Of a DNA stretch of 64,000 nt, positions 1 to 9,206 are shown piece after piece (the first letter of the stretch is position 1; each line of letters begins with the position of its first letter). Both the position numbers and the translations under genes were made by a program. Below the pieces are notes generated by a model that searched no databases, had not been told where the DNA came from, and saw nothing but the letters and a program-made list of their open reading frames with translations. Source of the stretch: Njordibacter sp002335115 (GTDB lineage Bacteria; Pseudomonadota; Gammaproteobacteria; Pseudomonadales; Balneatricaceae); assembly GCA_943788965.1 (NCBI GenBank), contig CALSSH010000001.1, positions 124,001 through 188,000 on the forward strand. The letters are read 5' to 3'.

Positions 1-28
1 AATCTGGATGTTATAGTGGGTTTCATCA

Positions 29-907
29 ATGGCCAGAAAACTCCCTTCTTTAAATAGCTTACGTGCCTTTGAAGCCACAGCGAGACACCTGAGTTTTACT
101 CATGCTGCGGATGAATTATTTGTCACCCAAGCAGCCATTAGTCATCAAGTGAAAGGCCTGGAAGATTATCTAGGTCATCGTTTGTTTAAACGCTTGCCAC
201 GTAACTTAACCCTCACAGCTCAAGGCGCTGCCTTGATGCCAGTATTAGCGGGTGCATTTGATGATATAGCCAATGCGGTAGTGAGTCTAAAACAAGACAA
301 GGCGGGCTCTTTGCTCAACGTGCGTTTAGCGCCGTCTTTTGCAGCTAAGTGGTTATCGCCACGTTTGAAAGACTTTTGGCAAATGTACCCAGAAATTGAC
401 CTATGTTTATTCCATGCGCACAACCCAGTTGACTTTGAACGAGAAGACATCGATCTAGCCGTCACCTATGGCCGTGGTGACTGGAAAGGTGTCGAAAGTA
501 CGGCCATCATCAGTCTAGATTTTTTTCCTGTAGCAAGCCCCGAATGGGTCGCCAATAATGAACCTATAATTAATCCAGAGCAGTTGCTCAACGTCACTTT
601 ATTACATGATGCGGGCCCATACGCCTGGAATGAATGGCTGCGGCAGGCTGGGGTAAAGGGCATTAATAACAGACGTGGCACCACCATTGATGACACTAAC
701 GTATTAATTCAAGCAGCCATAGATGGTCAAGGCGTAGCTCTAGGATCGACTCCGTTTGTGGAGGACCATTTGGCTTCTGGACGCTTAGTCATTGTATTTG
801 ATCAGGTACTCATTACTGATTATGCCTATTATGTGGTGTGCCCTAAAGCCCATTTACAACGCCCAGATGTAATGGCCTTTAAGGATTGGCTGTTAGCTCA
901 GGTTTAA
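29..907 (+). CDS. LysR-family transcriptional regulator (GcvA-like)
   Basis: DNA-binding regulator of 292 residues, the usual LysR length. The N-terminal winged helix-turn-helix occupies about residues 8-65, with the recognition region near residues 23-42 (AADELFVTQAAISHQV). A periplasmic-binding-protein-like effector domain follows from about residue 90. The opening LPSLNSLRAFEATARHLSF and the RLAPSFAAKWLSPRL stretch resemble the GcvA subgroup, whose members often control amino-acid or beta-lactamase genes. It is followed in the same direction by a glyoxalase-fold gene after 143 bases. The target is not evident from the sequence. The family is certain and the subgroup probable. Confidence 0.9.
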   Translation: MARKLPSLNSLRAFEATARHLSFTHAADELFVTQAAISHQVKGLEDYLGHRLFKRLPRNLTLTAQGAALMPVLAGAFDDIANAVVSLKQDKAGSLLNVRLAPSFAAKWLSPRLKDFWQMYPEIDLCLFHAHNPVDFEREDIDLAVTYGRGDWKGVESTAIISLDFFPVASPEWVANNEPIINPEQLLNVTLLHDAGPYAWNEWLRQAGVKGINNRRGTTIDDTNVLIQAAIDGQGVALGSTPFVEDHLASGRLVIVFDQVLITDYAYYVVCPKAHLQRPDVMAFKDWLLAQV

Positions 908-1050
908 GGTGCATTAGCTTAAATAGTGGGTTCGATAATGCTCACCTTTGCAAGTTAAGACGCGGCTATCGTTTATGAACATCATAAAAACGAGGAGTAT
1001 TAAAGACTAATATTTTCTCCAGTCTGAATAACATAGCGAGGACCAGACCA

Positions 1051-1473
1051 TTGAAACAATCTATCGTGCACATTGCCTTGGTGGTGGAAGATTACGATGA
1101 AGCGATTAACTTTTATGTCAATAAATTAAAGTTTGAACTCATTGAAGACACCTTTCAGCCAACACAAGACAAACGTTGGGTAGTGGTTTCACCTCCTGGT
1201 TCCAATGGCGTGACTTTATTGTTAGCGCGCGCGTCTAAAGCAGAGCAAAAGGCTGTGGTAGGTGATCAGACTGGGGGGAGAGTGTTTCTTTTTTTAGCCA
1301 CTGATGACGTTTGGCGTGATTACAAACGCATGGTCTTAGAAGGTATAAAGTTCATTAGGCAACCCCAACAACAAGACTATGGTACGGTGGCGGTATTTGA
1401 AGACCTGTATGGTAATTTATGGGACTTACTAGAGTTAAACTCCGATCATCCAATGGCTACTAGAGCGCTATAA
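1051..1473 (+). CDS. VOC-superfamily (glyoxalase/bleomycin resistance-like) protein
   Basis: A 140-residue single-domain protein of the vicinal oxygen chelate fold. The opening beta strand IVHIALVVEDYDEAINFYVNKL and the C-terminal YGTVAVFEDLYGNLWDLLEL, with a metal-ligand-type Glu, are typical of glyoxalase-like members. The start is TTG, supported by GAGGA at 1038-1042, eight bases upstream; no in-frame ATG fits better. Substrate cannot be inferred: such proteins include lyases, dioxygenases and thiol transferases. It converges with the SDR gene that begins the leftward sugar operon's 3' end. Confidence 0.8.
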   Translation: MKQSIVHIALVVEDYDEAINFYVNKLKFELIEDTFQPTQDKRWVVVSPPGSNGVTLLLARASKAEQKAVVGDQTGGRVFLFLATDDVWRDYKRMVLEGIKFIRQPQQQDYGTVAVFEDLYGNLWDLLELNSDHPMATRAL

Positions 1474-1533
1474 TTAGACTTTGAATTTCAAGGCGAGGCG
1501 CGTTACTTTTCATCCAAAGCCACTGTGGACTAG

Positions 1534-2367
1534 TTATGGGGCATCCTGCAAACGCTGCTCGGGTACCACCATGGCATCACTGGCAGCCCATACGGACTGG
1601 TCAAAATTAACCACTGAACCTGTCATTAAGCCCGACTCGTCACTGGCTAGAAAAGCCAAAGCACGGGCGACTTCCTGAGGGTCCACCAAACGCCCAAAAG
1701 GCATGCCGGCGCCCACTTTTTCTTGCCAGCCATCCTCAGCACCATGATACTTGCGTTGAATAACATCTTCTTCATCACTTGCCATCCAACCAATATTTAA
1801 GCAGTTGACTCGAATTCGGTCTCGCATTAAAGCGTGAGCTGCATTGCGGGTCAGGGTATTGAGACCGCCTTTTGAGGTGCAATAAGCAGTGAGCATTGGC
1901 ATACCGGCATAGGCAGCAATAGAACCAATGCTAACAATAGAGCCATCATTGCCAGTGCTGCGCATTAATTTAGCAGCGGCTTGAATAAGAAAAAAGGGCG
2001 CGCGCACATTAATGTTCATGATACGGTCAAAGAGCTCGGGAGAAGTGTCTAAAATGGTACCACGCTCAGATAGACCCGCCACGTTGATCAGAATGTTGAG
2101 TTGTCCAAAATGCTCTTGTGCCGCATTTATGATGTGTTGCGGTGCATCTATTTCAGCTAGGTCTGCGGTCACAAAGTGCACTTTGCAGGCTGGATATTGA
2201 CTTTGAATACTCTCTGCGACAGCCAGCCCTTTGGCCGTTTGGCGGCCACACAAGACAAGGCCCTTGGCACCGCGCTCTGCAAATAAGTGAGCAGTAGCCG
2301 CCCCGAGGCCTTGGCTACCGCCAGTAATGACGGCTACTTTATTGTTGAGGCCAGTTAATTGAGCCAT
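1534..2367 (-). CDS. Short-chain dehydrogenase/reductase (last gene of leftward sugar operon)
   Basis: Classical SDR of 277 residues. The cofactor motif TGGSQGLG is at residues 15-22, the structural NVAG at 95-98 and the catalytic YxxxK pair at Tyr162/Lys166, with the catalytic Ser near 146-149. It is the most distal gene of the leftward operon (ABC transporter, dehydrogenase, kinase, isomerase, aldolase), so a role in oxidising or reducing a sugar or cyclitol intermediate is likely. The substrate is not readable from the sequence. Its C-terminus (after about residue 245) carries an SVVNFDQSVWAAS stretch in place of the more usual DGG ending. Confidence 0.88.
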   Translation of the reverse strand: MAQLTGLNNKVAVITGGSQGLGAATAHLFAERGAKGLVLCGRQTAKGLAVAESIQSQYPACKVHFVTADLAEIDAPQHIINAAQEHFGQLNILINVAGLSERGTILDTSPELFDRIMNINVRAPFFLIQAAAKLMRSTGNDGSIVSIGSIAAYAGMPMLTAYCTSKGGLNTLTRNAAHALMRDRIRVNCLNIGWMASDEEDVIQRKYHGAEDGWQEKVGAGMPFGRLVDPQEVARALAFLASDESGLMTGSVVNFDQSVWAASDAMVVPEQRLQDAP

Positions 2368-2412
2368 GAGCTAATCTCGTTTCAGGTTAATTTGGAGTGA
2401 GCTGTGGCCCAC

Positions 2413-3243
2413 TTATTGGCCCAGCAAACGAATCATTTTATCTGCTTCATCACTCACTTCAGGAATGATTGTCTTCATGATGGTAAGCCGATCAAATACG
2501 TCGGCGTCGGCGTCAAGAGTGCGGCGTAAAGTGTGACCAAAACGCTGACGCAGGCAGGTGCCTATATTGAATTTACACACGTTTGCTTTGGCCAAAGTTT
2601 GTATATCATGACTTTTTACACCGCTAGTGCCATGAATAACTAAGGCCACATTTAACGCGGCTTGCAATTCTTCAAAGCGGGTGAAGTCAATATCGACAAA
2701 GGTGTTCTCTAAACGATGTATATTACCCACAGAGACGGCCAGCACATCTGGTTTGGCTTGCTCTAGCATCATCACAGCCTCTCCAATGTCAGTCAGTTCA
2801 GACTTGATATGATCCCGACCACTGGCATAGGGTACCGATCCTACTTCTGCTTCTACGGAAGCCCCAGCAAGTTTGGCATGCTCAACCACCTGCTTGACCC
2901 CTGCGATATTTTCTGCGATTGGCAACTGTGAACCATCGTACATGACGGAGGTGAAACCTACGTCTATGGCTTTGATTACCGTGGGAATGTCATAGTTATG
3001 ATCAAGGTGCAGGCACACAGGCACTGTGGCACTTTGCGCAAGTGGCTTGAGCATACCAATAATATGCTCTAATGGCATAAACAAGGTCATGTCCAAGTTC
3101 ACTGCCAGAATGACACTGGCATTGCGCGCCTCTGCCGCTTTGATAACGGCCAAAGCGTCCTCATAGCCAAACACATTAAAGCATGGCACAGCATAGCCCT
3201 GCGTTAATGCTGGCTGCATTAGGTCTGTTAAATTAACTAACAT
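2413..3243 (-). CDS. Class II (zinc) ketose-bisphosphate-type aldolase, IolJ/FbaA family
   Basis: Cleaves a phosphorylated keto sugar (acid) into a triose phosphate and a second carbonyl compound. The 276-residue TIM-barrel shows the class II signature HLDH at 79-82 (catalytic Asp81, Zn ligand His82), further Zn ligands His176 (GNIHRLE) and His204 (IHGTSG), and a phosphate-binding GTSG/NIGT pair. It lies directly downstream of an IolB-like isomerase and a PfkB kinase, which matches IolJ (5-dehydro-2-deoxy-phosphogluconate aldolase) in inositol breakdown. It also matches the class II aldolase of the sulfo-EMP2 sulfoquinovose route. Ordinary fructose-bisphosphate aldolase is less likely in this context. 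Confidence 0.88.
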   Translation of the reverse strand: MLVNLTDLMQPALTQGYAVPCFNVFGYEDALAVIKAAEARNASVILAVNLDMTLFMPLEHIIGMLKPLAQSATVPVCLHLDHNYDIPTVIKAIDVGFTSVMYDGSQLPIAENIAGVKQVVEHAKLAGASVEAEVGSVPYASGRDHIKSELTDIGEAVMMLEQAKPDVLAVSVGNIHRLENTFVDIDFTRFEELQAALNVALVIHGTSGVKSHDIQTLAKANVCKFNIGTCLRQRFGHTLRRTLDADADVFDRLTIMKTIIPEVSDEADKMIRLLGQ

Positions 3244-3249
3244 GTTGGT

Positions 3250-4089
3250 CTACTTAAACTTACTGATCATATCTTTCATACCGGGAATAGTTTCCAGTTG
3301 ATAGGCATGTTCAGGGTGGAAGTTTTGGTGTAATGGACGTTGCGATTTGCCCGCTAAAATAGTGAAGTAATACATTTCATAACCGGGTCCTGCAACACAG
3401 GGGTGGTAGCCTTTTTCTATTTGGATGGTGGAGCCATTGCGAATATGGAAAACCTCACCCATGTCTTCACCCTCTTGGGTTAAAAACTGGGCTCCAAAGC
3501 CGTGCTCTGGATTAAAACGGAAGTTATAGACTTCGTCGTGACGAGTTTCTGCAGGTAAAGTATCAGTGTCATGTTTGTGGGGTGGAAAGCCAGACCAGCC
3601 TCCTGCACCGACCGTAAACAACTCGCTTACCAGTAATCGACCCACTTGACCAGCTTGAGATTTACCTAATATATGTTTAATTTTACGGTGGGTTTTGGTG
3701 TCATCAGAGCCATATTGCACGGGGTCAATGTCTGACTCACGCACGACAAATGGTTGATACACTTCATCGTGCCTGGCCCCTGAGATAAAAATTTCAGCCT
3801 GATCGCTGACACAGGTAAATGTAACTTCAGTGCTCAAAGGAACATAAACCCCTTCGGGCTCGCCTTCCCATATGTGCATGCGCTTGCCCACTGCTGCAAA
3901 GTGTTGACCTGCAACACTCACGTCAATACTTCCAGTGGCAGGTACTAAACAGGTTTCATACCCTTCAACTTCGGAGGTAAAAGACTCTCCCTTTGTGAGT
4001 TTAACGATATTAAAATAACACAAAGGTGTTTTTTCATTGTCACGATCGACAATGGCTTGGTTTTGGTTATCGTGATGTGGAATATGCAT
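3250..4089 (-). CDS. iolB: IolB/KduI-family isomerase (5-deoxy-glucuronate isomerase-like), copy 1
   Basis: Bicupin isomerase of 279 residues. The C-terminal cupin carries the metal-binding set PPHKHD (His171, His173), Glu186 in HDEVYNF and His229 in GYHP. IolB converts 5-deoxy-D-glucuronate to 2-deoxy-5-keto-D-gluconate in inositol breakdown. Family members have also been recruited as sulfoquinovose isomerases. It sits between a PfkB kinase and a class II aldolase, six bases from the latter. A second IolB (15263-16063) in the rightward arm keeps the same ligands but differs widely in sequence, so the two copies are not a recent duplication. Confidence 0.85.
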   Translation of the reverse strand: MHIPHHDNQNQAIVDRDNEKTPLCYFNIVKLTKGESFTSEVEGYETCLVPATGSIDVSVAGQHFAAVGKRMHIWEGEPEGVYVPLSTEVTFTCVSDQAEIFISGARHDEVYQPFVVRESDIDPVQYGSDDTKTHRKIKHILGKSQAGQVGRLLVSELFTVGAGGWSGFPPHKHDTDTLPAETRHDEVYNFRFNPEHGFGAQFLTQEGEDMGEVFHIRNGSTIQIEKGYHPCVAGPGYEMYYFTILAGKSQRPLHQNFHPEHAYQLETIPGMKDMISKFK

Positions 4090-4113
4090 GTAAAACTCCT
4101 AATAAACGTTGGC

Positions 4114-5106
4114 CTAACGCCAGTTGGCAGATGGGGTCATGACCATGGATTGCTGCATTAATGTAATTTGCTCTGGACTGGGCATAGCGCTGGCGCAGCC
4201 TCGTTGGGAAACCACGATTGCTGCAGCTGCGCTGCCACAGGATATGGCAGCCTGCCAATCCGCATGCCCGCTGTAATGGTGCACTAGATTACCCAAAAAC
4301 GCATCACCAGCGCCGTAGGGTTTTAAAGATTTGACGGGGTAAACGCCAGTATCAAGGCGTTGATCCTGGGTAAATAGACTGGCCCCATGGCCACCCCGTT
4401 TAAGCAAAATGGTTTGCCCCTTGGCGGCTAAACTTGCTTGTTTAATATATAAATCTAACTCATCGGTCAGCACAGCAAACTCTTCTTCATTACCGACCAC
4501 GACGTGGGCATGTTCCGCGGCTAGGCTATAAATCGCTCGAGTCGTTTGCAGATCGGGCCAATTCCATGGGCGGTAGTCTAAGTCTAGCCAAACATGACAA
4601 TGATGGCGCTTAGCGTGCAGCATGAGTTCTAAAGTCGTGGTGCGTGAAGGTTCAGAAATAAGGGCTGTGCCCGTCACGACCAGATTATCGCTTTGGGTCA
4701 CGGCATGCTTCATTGCGTCGGTAAGCTGCAACTGTAGATCAGCGGCATCATTGCGGTAAATCACCACTTCGCAATTTGTGGGTCTGACTTCGGCTAACGC
4801 AAGACTGGTGCGACTAGTGCCCAAACTCACTTGCAAAAATGCATCACTCACTTGGTATTGTGCGAGTCTTTGGCGCACAAAATGGCCAACAGTATCCTCA
4901 GACACAGCCGACAAGAGTGCCACTTTAGATCCAGCCCGGCTCATAGCCACAGCAATGTTGCCCCCAGATCCGCCCATGTCAGCGCTAAAACCATCCGCAT
5001 CGCTAGTTTTACCACCATCGGGTTGGGGATACAGGTCAAGACCTGCACGGCCTAAAACCAGTGCATTCCAAGTCTTGCCAGAGTCAGACAGGGGCAGGCT
5101 AGTCAT
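4114..5106 (-). CDS. PfkB-family sugar kinase, IolC-like
   Basis: Carbohydrate kinase of 330 residues. GGSGGN (about residues 45-50) forms the substrate-binding glycine pair and GAGDAF (about 265-270) carries the catalytic Asp and anion hole. The opening GRAGLDLYP and the YRNDAADLQL segment resemble IolC (5-dehydro-2-deoxygluconokinase). It lacks the DUF2090 domain found on the IolC of the opposite arm. A longer reading frame begins at 5133, but ATG at 5104-5106 lies one base after the stop of the upstream dehydrogenase (TAAcATG) behind a purine-rich site, so I chose that start. The product would be a 6-phosphorylated keto-sugar acid for the adjacent aldolase. Confidence 0.87.
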   Translation of the reverse strand: MTSLPLSDSGKTWNALVLGRAGLDLYPQPDGGKTSDADGFSADMGGSGGNIAVAMSRAGSKVALLSAVSEDTVGHFVRQRLAQYQVSDAFLQVSLGTSRTSLALAEVRPTNCEVVIYRNDAADLQLQLTDAMKHAVTQSDNLVVTGTALISEPSRTTTLELMLHAKRHHCHVWLDLDYRPWNWPDLQTTRAIYSLAAEHAHVVVGNEEEFAVLTDELDLYIKQASLAAKGQTILLKRGGHGASLFTQDQRLDTGVYPVKSLKPYGAGDAFLGNLVHHYSGHADWQAAISCGSAAAAIVVSQRGCASAMPSPEQITLMQQSMVMTPSANWR

Positions 5107-5107
5107 G

Positions 5108-6232
5108 TTATTCCACGTCCATCCATTGACCACTCATGGCTGACCGGTCAATGGCATCCATGACCTTTTCGATGTTTAACCCATCAGCAAAACTCGGCCA
5201 TGTTTGTCCACCTTGTTCAATGGTGGTAAGTAATTGATTGAGCTCACACGCTTTGACATCAATATAACCCAGCGTATGCCCCGCGTTAGGTAAAAAAGCA
5301 TCGTAAGGCTTGTGATAAGGGCCAGACAAAATAGTACGGAAGCCCTGCTGGCGGGGATCATCAGAGGGAGTGAAAAGTTGTAATTCGTTAAGGCGCTCTT
5401 GGTCAAAGCGAATCATGCCCTTTGAGCCATGCACTTCCCAACTTAAACCACATTTGCGACCCCAAGCCACACGACTGACCCGAAGTGTGCCTTTAATGCC
5501 ACTTTTGAAACGCGCAATGGCCATGCACACATCATCATTATCAACCGTTTTACGGGTGTTGGTTTTAGGGTCATGACGGTCGGGGTAAACAATGTCATAT
5601 TCACCCACCACGCGACTAATATCACTACCGGTCATAAAATGGGCAACGCTGACTAAGTGACACATAACATCAGCGTTGGCGCCAGTGCCGGATAACTCGC
5701 GGTTCATACGCCAACTATAAGGCCGCTCTGGATCAGCTTCGTTGTCTACATCATAGACACCAAAGAAGCCTGTGACGTCTCCAATAACACCTTCGTTAAT
5801 CATGTCACGTGCGGCATGGACTAGAGGGTTTTGGATGTAGTTATAACCCACTATAGTTTTCTGATCGCTGGCTGCAGCAGCATCTACCATGGCTTGAGAG
5901 TCTGACAAGTTGGTCGACATGGGTTTTTCACACCAAACATGTTTGCCTGCAGCGAGGGCGGCGATGGCAATTTCTTTGTGCACAGAGTTGGGCACACAAA
6001 TAGAAATTAAATCAACCTTGGGGTCATTCACCACATCCATATAATCTGTGGTGCAACGGGCAAAGCCCATTTCTGCGCGTTTGGTCTCGGCAATGTGTGG
6101 GTCTTGATCGCACACCATTTCCAACCTTGGGCGTAATTGACCACCAAAAGCAGTGCCTGCAGATGCATATGCGATGGAATGGGCCTTGCCCATAAATGCC
6201 GTACCAATAACCCCTATGCCTATTTCTTTCAT
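5108..6232 (-). CDS. Gfo/Idh/MocA-family NAD(P)-dependent oxidoreductase
   Basis: A 374-residue two-domain dehydrogenase: N-terminal Rossmann domain (GVIGTAFMGKAH, residues 7-18), the family's EKP motif at 102-104 with the conserved Lys, and a C-terminal alpha/beta substrate domain. It follows the ABC transporter genes and precedes the kinase with only one base between stop and start, so all are read as one operon. In this setting it is probably the first enzyme acting on the imported sugar or cyclitol. It is longer than, and diverged from, the IolG at 17024-18022, so a different stereoisomer or sugar is likely. Confidence 0.85.
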   Translation of the reverse strand: MKEIGIGVIGTAFMGKAHSIAYASAGTAFGGQLRPRLEMVCDQDPHIAETKRAEMGFARCTTDYMDVVNDPKVDLISICVPNSVHKEIAIAALAAGKHVWCEKPMSTNLSDSQAMVDAAAASDQKTIVGYNYIQNPLVHAARDMINEGVIGDVTGFFGVYDVDNEADPERPYSWRMNRELSGTGANADVMCHLVSVAHFMTGSDISRVVGEYDIVYPDRHDPKTNTRKTVDNDDVCMAIARFKSGIKGTLRVSRVAWGRKCGLSWEVHGSKGMIRFDQERLNELQLFTPSDDPRQQGFRTILSGPYHKPYDAFLPNAGHTLGYIDVKACELNQLLTTIEQGGQTWPSFADGLNIEKVMDAIDRSAMSGQWMDVE

Positions 6233-6293
6233 GTCTTTGTCTCTATCTTTAGTTCTGAAACCCCAGTGGGCTGAGCCTTCAATCTATCTATTT

Positions 6294-7316
6294 TTAACGG
6301 TTGCCATTATTGTTATTACGATATTGATCGGCAACGACCGCCGCCACAATAATGATTCCCTTTACAATGTTGGTGTAAAACGAACCAATACCTAAAAAGG
6401 TAAAGCCAGAGGTGATCACACCTAAAATACACACACCAATAATAGTGCCTGTAATACGACCTTTGCCGCCCATTAATGAGGTGCCACCAATCACCACAGC
6501 AGCGATAGCATCTAATTCGTACAACATGCCCGCACCCGATTGAGCGGTGAGAGTTCGTGACGTTTCCACCACTGCTGCCAGTCCATATAGTCCGCCTGCT
6601 AGGGTGTAGACTAATAGCTTATGAGCTTTGATATTGATGCCAGCCACCCGAGCAGCTTGCTCGTTAGAACCAATCGCATAGGTATAGCGGCCATAGCGCG
6701 TATAGCGCAGCAGTAAATGGAAGGCCATGGCGGTGGTTAAAAATATGACCACTGGAACAATGCCACTACCTAAAACAGCATAGTCGTCGATAAAAAAGCT
6801 CACTTGGGAACCACTGGTGTACCAGCGTGCCAAGCCGCGAGCTGCCACCAACATGCCCAGAGTTGCAATAAACGGTGGGATACCTGAATAAGCAATCAAG
6901 CCTCCGTTGACTCCACCCAACACAAAGCCCATCAAAATACCCGCCAAAATCGGTACTAACACAGGCATATCAGTTAAGGCAGGGTAGACGGCTCGGGTAA
7001 AATCTGAGGTCTGAGCTAAGCTTGCAGCCACCAACCCAGTAAACGCTAACATTGAACCACTGGATAGATCGATACCTGCCATGATAATGATCTGGGTCAC
7101 GCCGATGGCAATAATACCTATAATGGACATCTGTAAAATGATAATAGTGAGGCGCTGGGTATTAAAAATAAAACTCTGCCCTGATATAAACCACCCAAGA
7201 ATTTCGAAAGTAAGGGCAGTACCCAACAGCACCATTAGAATACTGTGATCTTTGGGAAGCCAGTCTTTCCAGCTTTTCTCAGTTTTGTAGCCACCTGTTG
7301 ATGAAGATGAAGTCAT
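6294..7316 (-). CDS. Ribose-type ABC transporter permease (RbsC family), second copy
   Basis: Integral membrane permease of about 340 residues with eight or more hydrophobic segments. The family signature is at GINIKAHKLLVYTLAG and GIDLSSGSMLAFTGL. It imports a monosaccharide or cyclitol with the neighbouring ATPase and binding protein. The frame is open to 7370, but ATG at 7314-7316 has AAGGAC eight bases upstream and gives the expected short cytoplasmic N-terminus, so I chose that start. The gene ahead stops at 7330, so a longer version would overlap it. It is clearly paralogous to the adjacent permease, and the two probably form a heterodimer. Confidence 0.88.
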   Translation of the reverse strand: MTSSSSTGGYKTEKSWKDWLPKDHSILMVLLGTALTFEILGWFISGQSFIFNTQRLTIIILQMSIIGIIAIGVTQIIIMAGIDLSSGSMLAFTGLVAASLAQTSDFTRAVYPALTDMPVLVPILAGILMGFVLGGVNGGLIAYSGIPPFIATLGMLVAARGLARWYTSGSQVSFFIDDYAVLGSGIVPVVIFLTTAMAFHLLLRYTRYGRYTYAIGSNEQAARVAGINIKAHKLLVYTLAGGLYGLAAVVETSRTLTAQSGAGMLYELDAIAAVVIGGTSLMGGKGRITGTIIGVCILGVITSGFTFLGIGSFYTNIVKGIIIVAAVVADQYRNNNNGNR

Positions 7317-7329
7317 GGTAATGTCCTTG

Positions 7330-8316
7330 TTATGCGCGCAAACGTTGTTGAGCTTGGCGGCGTTGATCAAGCATTACTGCACCAACGATAATCATACCTT
7401 TCACAATTTCTTGATAATAGAAATCGATGCGTAAGAAGGTGAAACCAGAAGTAATAACACCCAAAATACAAACCCCGATAACAGTGCCAGAAATGCGTCC
7501 ACGGCCACCAAATAATGAGGTGCCACCAATAACCACAGCCGAAATAGCATCTAATTCATACATGGTCCCCATGCCAGACTGACCGATGGTGGCCCGCGCG
7601 CACATCACCACTCCAGCGAGGCCAGAGAGGGATCCAGCAATGGTGTACACCATAATTTTATGACGTCGTACGTTTATACCCGCCACTCTTGCAGCCTTTT
7701 CGTTAGAGCCTATGGCATAGGTGTGTTTGCCATATACAGTGTGCTTCAATACGAGGTGAAATATTACGGCGACCGTAAAGAATATCAATACAGGCCATGC
7801 TCCTGAGCCGATGGTTGTAAAAGATTCAGACAATGAAAAAACAGGTTGACCTTCCGTATAGATGACCGCCACCGCACGGGCAGTCACCAACATTCCTAAG
7901 GTAGCGATAAAGGAGGGGATACCGGTATAAGCGGTAATGGCACCATTAATCCAGCCGCAAGTCGCACCCACTAACAGGCCAATGGTAATTGGAATAATAA
8001 TGGGTAAACCTAAAAACTGTGGAAATATGGGGGCAAAAGCGTCTGCTGATTGGGCTAAGCTAGCAGCCACCATGGCGGATAATGCAAGCACTGCACCCCC
8101 TGACAGATCTATGCCCGAGGTGATAATGACTTGGGTTACACCAACTGCAATAATGCCAAAAATACAAACTTGTAAAATAATAATCTCTAAACGTTGGGGA
8201 TTGCCTAAAAAGCTTTTACCTACGAATACCCAACCAAGCACTTCAAATAATACCGCGATACCAATAAAAACAGCAAAAATGCTGGCCTCTGCGGGGAGGT
8301 TTTCTCGCTTAAACAT
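7330..8316 (-). CDS. Ribose-type ABC transporter permease (RbsC family), first copy
   Basis: A 328-residue membrane permease with an RbsC-like hydrophobic profile: an opening helix near residues 12-35, GIDLSGGAVLALSAM near 70-85 and the conserved GINVRRHKIMVYTIAG loop in the second half. It lies ten bases downstream of the ATPase gene. Closely related in sequence to the next gene, it suggests an ancient tandem duplication yielding a heterodimeric channel instead of the usual RbsC homodimer. Carbohydrate or polyol import is the family role; inositol is the best guess from context. Confidence 0.88.
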   Translation of the reverse strand: MFKRENLPAEASIFAVFIGIAVLFEVLGWVFVGKSFLGNPQRLEIIILQVCIFGIIAVGVTQVIITSGIDLSGGAVLALSAMVAASLAQSADAFAPIFPQFLGLPIIIPITIGLLVGATCGWINGAITAYTGIPSFIATLGMLVTARAVAVIYTEGQPVFSLSESFTTIGSGAWPVLIFFTVAVIFHLVLKHTVYGKHTYAIGSNEKAARVAGINVRRHKIMVYTIAGSLSGLAGVVMCARATIGQSGMGTMYELDAISAVVIGGTSLFGGRGRISGTVIGVCILGVITSGFTFLRIDFYYQEIVKGMIIVGAVMLDQRRQAQQRLRA

Positions 8317-8325
8317 GATGACCTC

Positions 8326-9108
8326 TTAAATGTAGCTGGCTTTTTCGTGAACACCGCCCTGCATGCCGGTTATCATAGACACAATTTCATTGCCATCGGT
8401 TTCAGAAGCAATGACCTCGCCCACGATGCGTCCACGACGAAATACCCAGATTTTATCAACTAAGTTAAATACCTGGCGGAGGTTATGGCTGATCAATATA
8501 AGAGGAACTTCTTGCTCCTTTAAGCCACGAATAATGTTTTCCACTTGTGTGGTTTCTTGCACGCCAAGGGCTGCAGTGGGTTCGTCCATAATAATGAGTT
8601 TAGAGGCAAAACTGGCGGAGCGACTGATGGCTACACACTGGCGTTGACCACCGGACATATCGCCCACATGGTTACTTAAATTTGGGATTTTGATGGCAGT
8701 TCGTTCTAATACTGCTTTGGCCTTCTCCATCATTTTCTTTTCATCGAGTATGCTAAATGGGCCAAACTTGAAGAGTAACTCTTCACGACCTAGAAAAAGG
8801 TTAGAAGGCACGTCTAAATCGTTACATAAGGCTAAATCTTGAAACACTGATTCAATGCCTGCTTCCCGAGCTTCTAAGGGAGAGTTGAATTCAACGCGTT
8901 TGCCCTGAAAAAAGATATCACCTGAAGTGGGTTGTTCTACTCCAGTAATTTGGCGCACGAAGGTAGACTTTCCTGCACCGTTGTCTCCTACTATAGCTAC
9001 ATGTTCACCTTTTTTGAGAGTGAAATTGGCGTCTTCTAATGCATGCACCCCTCCATAGCGTTTGGTAAGATTTTCGGTGCGAAGAATGATGTCGTCTGAA
9101 TTGTTCAT
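8326..9108 (-). CDS. ABC transporter ATP-binding protein (ribose-type, single ATPase domain)
   Basis: ATPase of about 260 residues that powers the adjacent permeases. It shows Walker A GDNGAGKST, the Q-loop region FQDLALC, the signature MSGGQRQ, Walker B LIIMDEPTAALG and the switch His in LISHNLRQV. It carries one nucleotide-binding domain, unlike RbsA or XylG, which carry two. Single-domain forms are the norm in the FrcA-type CUT2 systems of proteobacteria. A GTG at 9124-9126 could extend it by six residues; ATG at 9106-9108 is preferred. An attenuator-like terminator separates it from the binding-protein gene. Confidence 0.9.
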   Translation of the reverse strand: MNNSDDIILRTENLTKRYGGVHALEDANFTLKKGEHVAIVGDNGAGKSTFVRQITGVEQPTSGDIFFQGKRVEFNSPLEAREAGIESVFQDLALCNDLDVPSNLFLGREELLFKFGPFSILDEKKMMEKAKAVLERTAIKIPNLSNHVGDMSGGQRQCVAISRSASFASKLIIMDEPTAALGVQETTQVENIIRGLKEQEVPLILISHNLRQVFNLVDKIWVFRRGRIVGEVIASETDGNEIVSMITGMQGGVHEKASYI

Positions 9109-9153
9109 AAGGTTCTCTGTATGCACTGAAAGCTAAAAATTAACGTTGTAACT

Positions 9154-9186
9154 AAAAACCTCCGGAGGATATCCAGAGGTTTTTTT
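9154..9186 (-). terminator. Intercistronic terminator/attenuator after the binding-protein gene
   Basis: Perfect nine-base arms AAAAACCTC (9154-9162) and GAGGTTTTT (9176-9184) close a 13-base loop that itself contains the palindrome GGATATCC. T-runs flank both sides, so it could act on either strand. It lies between the binding-protein gene and the ATPase gene of one operon. Partial read-through would give an excess of binding protein over membrane parts, as is usual for such operons. Confidence 0.75.
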
Positions 9187-9206
9187 GATGACTAAGGCGT
9201 TAGTGT